Positions 1-7,416 of a DNA stretch of 64,000 nt are shown piece by piece (the first letter of the stretch is position 1; each line of letters opens with the position of its first letter). Both the position numbers and the translations under genes were made by a program. The stretch is from contig NZ_AP027764.1 in assembly GCF_036503815.1 (NCBI RefSeq), positions 1,364,001-1,428,000 on the forward strand, written 5' to 3'. Under the pieces are notes generated by a model that did no database searches, was not told where the DNA came from, and saw nothing but the letters and a program-made list of their open reading frames with translations. The stretch comes from Escherichia coli. GTDB taxonomy: Bacteria > Pseudomonadota > Gammaproteobacteria > Enterobacterales > Enterobacteriaceae.

Positions 1-119
1 ACACCGATATTGCTGAAGAACTTGAACTGCCGCCGGTGAAAATTCACTGTTCTATTCTGGCAGAAGACGCGATCAAAGCCGCCATTGCGGACTATAAAAG
101 CAAACGTGAAGCAAAATAA
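1..119 (+). CDS. iscU: IscU Fe-S scaffold protein, C-terminal end (partial)
   Basis: The window opens inside this gene; 38 codons plus TAA are present. IscU is the cytoplasmic scaffold on which IscS and partners build Fe-S clusters before transfer to target proteins. The visible tail contains LPPVK (bases 27-41), the motif recognised by the HscA chaperone encoded just downstream, and a cysteine at bases 48-50 that corresponds to the third cluster ligand of the family. The sequence ends in KSKREAK, as in E. coli IscU. It lies 16 bases upstream of iscA in the same direction, as expected for the isc operon. Confidence 0.96.
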   Translation, partial: TDIAEELELPPVKIHCSILAEDAIKAAIADYKSKREAK

Positions 120-135
120 GAGTTGAGGTTTGGTT

Positions 136-459
136 ATGTCGATTACACTGAGCGACAGTGCAGCAGCGCGAGTAAATACCTTTCTGGCTAACCGCGGCAA
201 AGGGTTTGGCCTGCGTCTGGGTGTGAGAACCTCCGGATGTTCAGGTATGGCTTATGTACTGGAATTTGTTGACGAACCGACGCCGGAAGACATCGTGTTT
301 GAAGACAAAGGCGTGAAAGTCGTGGTCGATGGCAAAAGCCTGCAATTTCTGGACGGTACGCAACTGGATTTCGTAAAAGAAGGCCTGAACGAAGGGTTTA
401 AATTTACCAACCCGAACGTCAAAGATGAGTGTGGTTGCGGCGAAAGCTTCCACGTTTGA
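136..459 (+). CDS. iscA: IscA, A-type Fe-S cluster carrier
   Basis: This 107-residue protein is the normal length for IscA. It carries the three conserved cysteines of A-type carriers: Cys35 in SGCSG, and Cys99 and Cys101 in CGCGE near the C-terminus. These bind iron or an Fe-S cluster for delivery to apo-enzymes in the cytoplasm. The ATG at 136 is chosen because it follows GAGG with suitable spacing; a TTG two codons earlier is less likely. It follows iscU by 16 bases and is followed by a terminator-like hairpin that separates it from hscB. Confidence 0.97.
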   Translation: MSITLSDSAAARVNTFLANRGKGFGLRLGVRTSGCSGMAYVLEFVDEPTPEDIVFEDKGVKVVVDGKSLQFLDGTQLDFVKEGLNEGFKFTNPNVKDECGCGESFHV

Positions 460-472
460 TGCGCATACCGAT

Positions 473-510
473 AACCCCACCGTGGTCAGCTGCGCGTGGG
501 GTTTGTTTTA
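473..510 (+). terminator. Hairpin with T-rich tail between iscA and hscB
   Basis: An 8-bp perfect stem (bases 473-480 pair with 496-503) encloses a 15-base loop and is followed by a T-rich run. It is placed to act as a partial terminator or processing site that lowers hsc expression relative to iscSUA; that role is inferred. Confidence 0.6.
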
Positions 511-554
511 CCTGATTCGTCGTTATTGCGGCGGATCGCAGCCCTGAGAATGTT

Positions 555-1070
555 ATGGATTACTTCACCCTCTTTGGCTTGCCTGCCCGTTATCAACTCG
601 ATACCCAGGCACTGAGCCTGCGTTTTCAGGATCTACAACGTCAGTATCATCCTGATAAATTCGCCAGCGGAAGCCAGGCGGAACAACTCGCCGCCGTACA
701 GCAATCTGCAACCATTAACCAGGCCTGGCAAACGCTGCGTCATCCGTTAATGCGCGCGGAATATTTACTTTCTTTGCACGGTTTTGATCTCGCCAGCGAG
801 CAGCATACTGTGCGCGACACCACGTTCCTGATGGAACAGCTGGAGCTGCGCGAAGAACTGGACGAGATCGAACAGGCGAAAGATGAAGCACGGCTGGAAA
901 GCTTTATCAAACGTGTGAAAAAGATGTTTGATACCCGCCATCAGTTGATGGTTGAACAGTTAGACAACGAGACGTGGGACGCAGCGGCGGATACCGTGCG
1001 TAAGCTGCGTTTTCTCGATAAACTGCGAAGCAGTGCCGAACAACTCGAAGAAAAACTGCTCGATTTTTAA
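555..1070 (+). CDS. hscB: HscB, J-type co-chaperone for Fe-S assembly
   Basis: HscB is a 171-residue DnaJ-type co-chaperone that brings IscU to HscA and stimulates the HscA ATPase. The N-terminal J domain occupies about residues 1-75 and contains the invariant HPD tripeptide at 32-34. A charged helical C-terminal domain (about 85-171, rich in E, K and R) is the IscU-binding part in this family. The length equals that of E. coli HscB. The gene is 16 bases upstream of its partner hscA, in the canonical hscBA-fdx-iscX order. Confidence 0.97.
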   Translation: MDYFTLFGLPARYQLDTQALSLRFQDLQRQYHPDKFASGSQAEQLAAVQQSATINQAWQTLRHPLMRAEYLLSLHGFDLASEQHTVRDTTFLMEQLELREELDEIEQAKDEARLESFIKRVKKMFDTRHQLMVEQLDNETWDAAADTVRKLRFLDKLRSSAEQLEEKLLDF

Positions 1071-1086
1071 TTTCTGGAAGCTAAAC

Positions 1087-2937
1087 ATGGCCTTATTACA
1101 AATTAGTGAACCTGGTTTGAGTGCTGCGCCGCATCAGCGTCGTCTGGCGGCCGGTATCGACCTGGGCACAACCAACTCGCTGGTGGCGACAGTACGCAGC
1201 GGTCAGGCCGAAACGTTAGCCGACCATGAAGGCCGTCACCTGCTGCCCTCTGTTGTTCACTATCAACAGCAGGGGCATTCGGTGGGTTATGACGCGCGCA
1301 CTAATGCAGCGCTTGACACCGCCAACACCATTAGTTCTGTTAAACGCCTGATGGGGCGCTCGCTGGCTGATATCCAGCAACGCTACCCGCATTTGCCTTA
1401 TCAATTCCAGGCCAGCGAAAACGGCTTGCCGATGATTGAAACAGCAGCGGGATTGCTGAATCCGGTGCGCGTTTCTGCGGACATCCTCAAAGCACTGGCG
1501 GCGCGGGCAACTGAAGCCCTGGCAGGCGACTTGGATGGTGTCGTTATCACCGTTCCGGCGTACTTTGACGATGCCCAGCGTCAGGGCACCAAAGACGCGG
1601 CGCGTCTGGCTGGGCTGCATGTTCTGCGCTTGCTCAACGAACCGACCGCTGCGGCTATCGCCTACGGACTGGACTCCGGTCAGGAAGGCGTGATCGCTGT
1701 TTATGACCTCGGTGGCGGGACGTTTGATATTTCCATTCTTCGCTTAAGTCGCGGCGTGTTCGAAGTGCTGGCGACCGGCGGTGATTCCGCGCTCGGCGGC
1801 GATGACTTTGACCATCTGTTAGCAGATTACATTCGCGAACAGGCGGGCATTCCTGACCGTAGCGATAACCGCGTTCAGCGTGAACTGCTGGATGCCGCCA
1901 TTGCGGCCAAAATCGCGCTGAGCGATGCGGACTCTGTGACCGTGAATGTTGCGGGCTGGCAGGGTGAAATCAGCCGTGAACAATTCAACGAACTGATCGC
2001 GCCACTGGTAAAACGAACCTTACTGGCTTGTCGTCGTGCGCTGAAAGACGCGGGCGTTGAGGCTGACGACGTACTGGAAGTGGTGATGGTTGGTGGTTCT
2101 ACTCGCGTGCCGCTGGTGCGTGAACGGGTGGGTGAATTTTTCGGTCGTCCACCGCTGACTTCCATCGACCCGGATAAAGTCGTCGCTATTGGCGCGGCGA
2201 TTCAGGCGGATATTCTGGTGGGTAACAAGCCGGACAGCGAAATGCTGTTGCTTGATGTGATCCCGCTGTCGCTGGGCCTGGAAACCATGGGCGGCCTGGT
2301 GGAGAAAGTGATCCCGCGTAACACCACAATTCCGGTGGCCCGCGCCCAGGATTTCACCACCTTTAAAGATGGTCAGACGGCGATGTCTATCCATGTAATG
2401 CAGGGTGAGCGTGAGCTGGTGCAGGACTGCCGCTCGCTGGCGCGTTTTGCGCTGCGTGGTATTCCGGCGCTACCGGCTGGCGGCGCGCATATTCGCGTAA
2501 CGTTTCAGGTCGATGCTGATGGTCTTTTGAGCGTGACGGCGATGGAGAAATCCACCGGCGTTGAGGCGTCTATTCAGGTTAAACCGTCTTATGGTCTGAC
2601 CGACAGTGAAATCGCCTCGATGATCAAAGACTCAATGAGCTATGCCGAGCAGGACGTAAAAGCCCGTATGCTGGCTGAACAAAAAGTAGAAGCGGCGCGT
2701 GTGCTGGAAAGTTTGCACGGCGCGCTGGCTGCTGATGCCGCGCTGTTAAGCGCCGCAGAACGTCAGGTCATTGACGATGCTGCCGCTCACCTGAGTGAAG
2801 TGGCGCAGGGCGATGATGTTGACGCCATCGAACAAGCGATTAAAAACGTAGACAAACAAACCCAGGATTTCGCCGCTCGCCGCATGGACCAGTCGGTTCG
2901 TCGTGCGCTGAAGGGCCATTCCGTGGACGAGGTTTAA
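1087..2937 (+). CDS. hscA: HscA, Hsp70-type chaperone for IscU
   Basis: HscA (616 residues) is the specialised Hsp70 that binds the LPPVK loop of IscU and uses ATP to promote cluster transfer. The ATPase domain starts with the phosphate loop DLGTT (residues 25-29) and contains the second phosphate signature DLGGGTFD; the substrate-binding domain and helical lid fill the C-terminal third. The ATG at 1087 gives the normal family length and N-terminus (MALLQIS). An in-frame upstream start at 1033 lies inside hscB and was rejected. The stop is one base before fdx, which suggests translational coupling. Confidence 0.97.
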   Translation: MALLQISEPGLSAAPHQRRLAAGIDLGTTNSLVATVRSGQAETLADHEGRHLLPSVVHYQQQGHSVGYDARTNAALDTANTISSVKRLMGRSLADIQQRYPHLPYQFQASENGLPMIETAAGLLNPVRVSADILKALAARATEALAGDLDGVVITVPAYFDDAQRQGTKDAARLAGLHVLRLLNEPTAAAIAYGLDSGQEGVIAVYDLGGGTFDISILRLSRGVFEVLATGGDSALGGDDFDHLLADYIREQAGIPDRSDNRVQRELLDAAIAAKIALSDADSVTVNVAGWQGEISREQFNELIAPLVKRTLLACRRALKDAGVEADDVLEVVMVGGSTRVPLVRERVGEFFGRPPLTSIDPDKVVAIGAAIQADILVGNKPDSEMLLLDVIPLSLGLETMGGLVEKVIPRNTTIPVARAQDFTTFKDGQTAMSIHVMQGERELVQDCRSLARFALRGIPALPAGGAHIRVTFQVDADGLLSVTAMEKSTGVEASIQVKPSYGLTDSEIASMIKDSMSYAEQDVKARMLAEQKVEAARVLESLHGALAADAALLSAAERQVIDDAAAHLSEVAQGDDVDAIEQAIKNVDKQTQDFAARRMDQSVRRALKGHSVDEV

Positions 2938-2938
2938 T

Positions 2939-3274
2939 ATGCCAAAGATTGTTATTTTGCCTCATCAGGATCTCTGTCCTGATGGCGCTGTTCTGGAAGC
3001 GAATAGCGGTGAAACCATTCTCGACGTTGCGCTGCGTAACGGCATCGAGATTGAACACGCCTGTGAAAAATCCTGTGCTTGCACCACCTGTCACTGCATC
3101 GTTCGTGAAGGTTTTGATTCGCTGCCGGAAAGCTCAGAGCAGGAAGACGACATGCTGGACAAAGCCTGGGGGCTGGAGCCGGAAAGCCGTTTAAGCTGCC
3201 AGGCGCGCGTTACCGACGAAGATTTAGTGGTCGAAATTCCGCGTTACACTATCAACCATGCGCGTGAGCATTAA
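2939..3274 (+). CDS. fdx: Fdx, [2Fe-2S] adrenodoxin-type ferredoxin
   Basis: This 111-residue ferredoxin supplies electrons for cluster assembly. The ligands expected for an adrenodoxin-type [2Fe-2S] centre are present: Cys42, Cys48, Cys51 and Cys87; extra cysteines at 46 and 53 are also typical of the E. coli protein. The gene begins one base after the hscA stop and is followed after 11 bases by iscX, so it lies inside the isc transcription unit. Length and motifs leave little doubt. Confidence 0.97.
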
Positions 3275-3285
3275 CAGAGGTTAGT

Positions 3286-3486
3286 ATGGGACTTAAGTGG
3301 ACCGATAGCCGCGAAATTGGCGAAGCACTGTACGATGCATATCCCGATCTTGATCCGAAAACGGTTCGATTCACCGATATGCATCAGTGGATTTGCGATC
3401 TGGAAGATTTCGACGACGACCCGCAGGCGTCCAACGAGAAAATCCTCGAAGCGATTTTATTAGTCTGGCTGGACGAAGCCGAGTGA
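3286..3486 (+). CDS. iscX: IscX, small acidic regulator of Fe-S assembly
   Basis: IscX is a 66-residue acidic protein that binds IscS and iron and modulates cluster assembly (family knowledge). The sequence is rich in Asp and Glu and contains the family-typical WxDxxxIxxxLxxxxP N-terminus ([16 protein letters not shown]) and the DxDDD-type acidic stretch near residue 42. The gene has a good ribosome site (AGAGG) and is the last gene of the isc cluster here; an ERIC repeat follows the stop codon immediately. Confidence 0.95.
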
Positions 3487-3487
3487 T

Positions 3488-3610
3488 TTCCGCGTCATGC
3501 TTCACGCCGCAGATGCGTTGGCTGCGCTCGTTCACCCCAGTCACATAGTTATCTATGCTCCTGGGGCTTCACTCACTTGCCGCCTTCCTGCAACGCGAAT
3601 CATTTAGCGG
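3488..3610. repeat. ERIC (IRU) intergenic repeat
   Basis: The gap between iscX and pepB is almost wholly an ERIC element. Its core contains CACCCCAGTCAC (complement of the conserved GTGACTGGGGTG) and GCTCCTGGGG, separated by ACATAGTTATCTAT-type spacer sequence, and the outer parts match the longer form of the element of about 127 bp. The element is a large imperfect palindrome and, being transcribed with iscX, should form a strong RNA fold. Confidence 0.85.
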
Positions 3611-3663
3611 AAAAATCCTGGGGCTGCCAACTGGCGGCCCTTTTACAAATAAGGATAACTAAA

Positions 3664-4947
3664 ATGACAGAAGCGATGAAGATTACCCTCTCGACCCAAC
3701 CTGCCGACGCGCGCTGGGGAGAAAAAGCGACTTACAGCATTAATAATGATGGTATTACCCTGCATTTGAACGGGGCAGACGATCTGGGGCTGATCCAGCG
3801 TGCGGCGCGCAAGATTGACGGTCTGGGCATCAAGCATGTTCAGCTAAGCGGTGAAGGCTGGGATGCGGATCGTTGCTGGGCATTCTGGCAAGGTTACAAA
3901 GCCCCGAAAGGCACGCGTAAAGTGGAGTGGCCGGATCTGGACGATGCCCAGCGCCAGGAACTGGATAACCGCCTGATGATCATCGACTGGGTGCGTGACA
4001 CCATCAACGCACCAGCAGAAGAACTGGGGCCATCGCAACTGGCACAGCGTGCTGTTGATCTGATCAGCAACGTCGCAGGCGATCGTGTGACTTACCGGAT
4101 CACCAAAGGTGAAGATCTTCGTGATCAAGGTTATATGGGGCTGCACACTGTCGGGCGTGGTTCAGAACGTTCCCCGGTATTGCTGGCGCTGGATTACAAC
4201 CCAACTGGCGATAAAGAAGCGCCGGTGTACGCGTGCCTGGTAGGTAAAGGCATCACCTTTGATTCCGGCGGCTACAGCATCAAACAGACCGCGTTTATGG
4301 ACTCAATGAAGTCGGACATGGGCGGCGCGGCAACGGTTACCGGAGCGCTGGCGTTTGCCATTACGCGCGGACTGAACAAGCGCGTGAAGCTGTTCCTCTG
4401 CTGTGCGGATAACCTGATCAGCGGCAACGCGTTCAAACTGGGCGATATCATTACCTATCGCAACGGTAAAAAAGTCGAAGTCATGAACACCGATGCGGAA
4501 GGGCGTCTGGTTCTGGCAGATGGCCTGATTGACGCCAGTGCGCAGAAACCGGAACTGATTATCGATGCCGCCACACTCACCGGTGCGGCGAAAACCGCGC
4601 TGGGTAATGATTATCACGCATTGTTCAGTTTTGACGATGCGCTTGCCGGTCGCTTGCTGGCGAGTGCTTCACAAGAGAACGAACCGTTCTGGCGTCTGCC
4701 GCTGGCTGAATTCCACCGCAGCCAGCTGCCGTCTAACTTTGCCGAACTGAACAACACGGGCAGTGCTGCTTATCCGGCAGGTGCAAGTACGGCGGCGGGC
4801 TTCCTGTCGCACTTTGTTGAGAACTATCAGCAAGGTTGGCTGCATATCGACTGTTCGGCGACTTACCGTAAAGCGCCGGTTGAACAGTGGTCTGCGGGTG
4901 CGACCGGGCTGGGTGTGCGCACGATTGCTAATCTGTTAACGGCGTAA
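3664..4947 (+). CDS. pepB: PepB, aminopeptidase B
   Basis: PepB is a cytoplasmic two-metal aminopeptidase of the leucyl aminopeptidase (M17) family that takes part in peptide turnover. The 427-residue protein has the metal ligands of the family: Lys195, Asp200, Asp218, Asp277 and Glu279, the last two in the signature NTDAEGRL. The ATG at 3664 follows AAGGA at good spacing and gives the E. coli length; an upstream in-frame start at 3577 lies inside the ERIC repeat and was rejected. It may be transcribed together with the isc genes through the repeat. Confidence 0.96.
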   Translation: MTEAMKITLSTQPADARWGEKATYSINNDGITLHLNGADDLGLIQRAARKIDGLGIKHVQLSGEGWDADRCWAFWQGYKAPKGTRKVEWPDLDDAQRQELDNRLMIIDWVRDTINAPAEELGPSQLAQRAVDLISNVAGDRVTYRITKGEDLRDQGYMGLHTVGRGSERSPVLLALDYNPTGDKEAPVYACLVGKGITFDSGGYSIKQTAFMDSMKSDMGGAATVTGALAFAITRGLNKRVKLFLCCADNLISGNAFKLGDIITYRNGKKVEVMNTDAEGRLVLADGLIDASAQKPELIIDAATLTGAAKTALGNDYHALFSFDDALAGRLLASASQENEPFWRLPLAEFHRSQLPSNFAELNNTGSAAYPAGASTAAGFLSHFVENYQQGWLHIDCSATYRKAPVEQWSAGATGLGVRTIANLLTA

Positions 4948-4953
4948 ACTAAT

Positions 4954-5057
<104 letters not shown>

Positions 5058-5089
5058 ACGCCCCGAACGTTGAATGAATTGTGGTTCTT

Positions 5090-5866
5090 ATGTCCGAAAC
5101 AAAAAACGAACTTGAAGACCTGCTGGAAAAAGCAGCAACCGAACCGGCGCACCGCCCGGCCTTTTTCCGTACTCTACTGGAATCCACTGTCTGGGTACCA
5201 GGTACGGCGGCGCAGGGCGAGGCAGTGGCTGAAGATAGCGCGCTTGATTTACAGCACTGGGAAAAAGAAGACGGTACCAGCGTCATTCCTTTTTTCACCT
5301 CGTTAGAAGCACTGCAACAGGCGGTTGAAGACGAACAGGCGTTTGTCGTAATGCCCGTTCGCACACTGTTTGAGATGACCCTTGGCGAAACACTCTTCCT
5401 TAATGCCAAATTGCCAACCGGTAAAGAGTTTATGCCGCGTGAAATCAGTTTGTTGATTGGTGAAGAAGGAAATCCGCTGAGCAGTCAGGAAGTACTGGAA
5501 GGCGGTGAATCGCTGATATTATCGGAAGTCGCAGAGCCGCCAGCACAAATGATTGATTCACTTACCACCTTATTTAAAACCATTAAGCCGGTGAAGCGTG
5601 CTTTTATTTGTTCAATTAAAGAGAACGAAGAGGCACAGCCTAATTTACTTATTGGCATTGAAGCTGATGGCGATATCGAAGAAATTATTCAGGCGGCGGG
5701 AAGTGTAGCGACCGATACATTACCTGGTGATGAACCAATCGATATTTGCCAGGTGAAAAAAGGGGAAAAAGGAATTAGCCACTTTATTACCGAACATATT
5801 GCGCCATTCTATGAACGTCGCTGGGGTGGATTCCTGCGTGATTTTAAACAGAATCGAATAATTTAA
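5090..5866 (+). CDS. sseB: SseB, enhanced serine sensitivity protein
   Basis: The product is a 258-residue acidic, soluble protein matching E. coli SseB, named because overexpression affects serine sensitivity; its biochemical role is not settled. It has no signal peptide or membrane segment. The N-terminal half carries the SseB-type domain and the C-terminal part a second conserved domain ending in KQNRII. The ATG at 5090 matches the family start; a GTG three codons earlier is possible but less likely. It is unrelated to the Salmonella type III translocon protein of the same name. Confidence 0.93.
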   Translation: MSETKNELEDLLEKAATEPAHRPAFFRTLLESTVWVPGTAAQGEAVAEDSALDLQHWEKEDGTSVIPFFTSLEALQQAVEDEQAFVVMPVRTLFEMTLGETLFLNAKLPTGKEFMPREISLLIGEEGNPLSSQEVLEGGESLILSEVAEPPAQMIDSLTTLFKTIKPVKRAFICSIKENEEAQPNLLIGIEADGDIEEIIQAAGSVATDTLPGDEPIDICQVKKGEKGISHFITEHIAPFYERRWGGFLRDFKQNRII

Positions 5867-5870
5867 AATA

Positions 5871-5900
5871 TGCCGCCCCAAAGGGCGGCATTCGGGCTTA
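5871..5900 (+). terminator. Hairpin after sseB
   Basis: A perfect 8-bp GC-rich stem (5871-5878 with 5883-5890, loop CAAA) lies five bases after the sseB stop. The following tail is only weakly T-rich, so it may be a weak terminator or a stabilising hairpin. Confidence 0.5.
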
Positions 5901-6049
5901 CTTGCTGTTCTGAAGGTTGTTAACCATCAGTAAATTGTTGCCGGAGGGACTCCGGTTATTATTTACCTCGGTTAACAGCGCACCAGAAACAATAAGTACG
6001 ATACAGAAGCACCGTATCTTCATTGTGCGGTCCATGCGAAGACCGCATC

Positions 6050-6355
6050 ACGACAGCACCACTGGCGATATTGCCGCGATAGCAAGCGCTGTGGGGTGCC
6101 TGCATTTACGGTCATGGAACATCCTTTCCTAAAGCCAGCGCCCGTTTGCGAGACGGCGAAAAGGGCCGTCACGAATAATACTCTCATATTTGAATAATTA
6201 CTCTATTTATTATCTTGACTTAGCCAGGCATAAAAGAGAGTATTTCAACACTGTGGGGTGCCTGCGTTGCTCCGGCAACACAAGTCAACCTGCTGGAAAG
6301 GCCGCGAACCAGACCAGCAATAAAAAACCGCCAAATTTGGCGGTTTTTTATTGCC
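6050..6355 (+). ncRNA. ryfA: RyfA small RNA region (approximate limits)
   Basis: The 499-base gap between sseB and sseA has no convincing reading frame. In E. coli this position holds RyfA (about 305 nt, formerly PAIR3), reported to influence stress responses and virulence in uropathogenic strains. Consistent with the older PAIR name, a 15-base sequence (CTGTGGGGTGCCTGC) occurs twice, at 6089-6103 and 6251-6265. The 3' end is set by the strong terminator at 6317-6354; the 5' end is only estimated from the known length. Identification rests on position and repeats. Confidence 0.62.
6317..6354. terminator. Perfect 38-base palindromic bidirectional terminator
   Basis: Bases 6317-6335 are the exact reverse complement of 6336-6354: a GC core (CCGCC/GGCGG) flanked by six A on one side and six T on the other. 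It works as an intrinsic terminator in both directions, for the RyfA region reading rightward and for sseA reading leftward. Confidence 0.85.
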
Positions 6356-6365
6356 TGTAAAAAGC

Positions 6366-7211
6366 TTATTTCTCTGGCTCAACCGGTAAATCGGCCCGTG
6401 CGCCCCATTCACTCCATGCGCCGTCGTATAGTTTCACGTTTGGCACATCCAGCGTCGCGAGTGCTAACAAAACCACGGCTGCCGTTACACCAGAACCGCA
6501 ACTGACGATAATTGGTTTGTCGTAGCTGACACCGCGACCAAAAAATATCGCATCCAGTTCATCGGTCGTTTTTAGTTCGCCTTCTCGTACTAGTTCTGTC
6601 CACGGAACGTTCAACGCGCCGGGAATGTGCCCGCGACGTAAACCTGGGCGAGGTTCATCAACTTCTGCATTAAAACGTGCAGCCGGGCGGGCATCAATAA
6701 TTTGCGCCGTATTTTCATGGCTTGCCAATAACACATCGGTTACTTTCACCACAGCCTCAGGATTAAACGCAGCGTTAAACTCACCTTCTGGCAGCGCTAC
6801 TGCACCTTCTTCTAATAGCAGATCATCACGCTGCCAACCTGCAAGTCCACCACCCAGAATCGACACTTTCTCTACACCAAAGGTGCGCAGCATCCACCAT
6901 GCACGTGGGGCTGAGAAAAGATTACCTTCGTCATAGACAATCAGGTGCTTATCCTGGTTAACGCCTAACTCACGCATTGCAACGGCGAACGTTTCCGGGC
7001 GCGGCAGCATGTGCGGAAGCGGGGAATTGTGATCAGAAAGCGCTTCGATATCGAAAAACACTGCGCCGGGAATATGTCCATTCAGATACTCCTGGGCAAC
7101 GTTACGATCTTCCTGTCCAGGCGGTGCCATGCGGGCATCGATAATCTGAATTTCCGGGTCATCAATATGTTCGGCGAGCCAGTCGGCTCCTACAAACCAT
7201 GTCGTGGACAT
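6366..7211 (-). CDS. sseA: SseA, 3-mercaptopyruvate sulfurtransferase
   Basis: This 281-residue enzyme has two tandem rhodanese domains (about residues 1-145 and 160-281). It transfers sulphur from 3-mercaptopyruvate to cyanide or thiol acceptors, giving persulphide. The active-site Cys238 lies in CGSGVTA, the mercaptopyruvate type of loop rather than the thiosulphate type. The start at 7211 (MSTTWF) matches the family; an in-frame ATG four codons upstream (7223) is possible. The gene converges on sseB and RyfA and is divergent from yfhM. Confidence 0.95.
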   Translation of the reverse strand: MSTTWFVGADWLAEHIDDPEIQIIDARMAPPGQEDRNVAQEYLNGHIPGAVFFDIEALSDHNSPLPHMLPRPETFAVAMRELGVNQDKHLIVYDEGNLFSAPRAWWMLRTFGVEKVSILGGGLAGWQRDDLLLEEGAVALPEGEFNAAFNPEAVVKVTDVLLASHENTAQIIDARPAARFNAEVDEPRPGLRRGHIPGALNVPWTELVREGELKTTDELDAIFFGRGVSYDKPIIVSCGSGVTAAVVLLALATLDVPNVKLYDGAWSEWGARADLPVEPEK

Positions 7212-7416
7212 AGGCATCTCCATTTTTGCCGGGTTAGGCTAAATTGTCGGATGTTTAGTGAAAAGCGACAAGCAAAAGAGGCTGATTTGGCTGTCTGAGC
7301 CACAATTCTCACTAAAATTCGGATTCCATGGGCGCGATACTGAATTACATAACGTAAATTCTCACGCATAATAATTATTAGACGTTGCTAACGGGCCATT
7401 GTGGCAGGGATGAAAA

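Noticed and set aside
5917..6132. Possible 71-codon gene inside the sseB-sseA gap
   Set aside because: It overlaps the RyfA region, has no ribosome site and no protein-like features.
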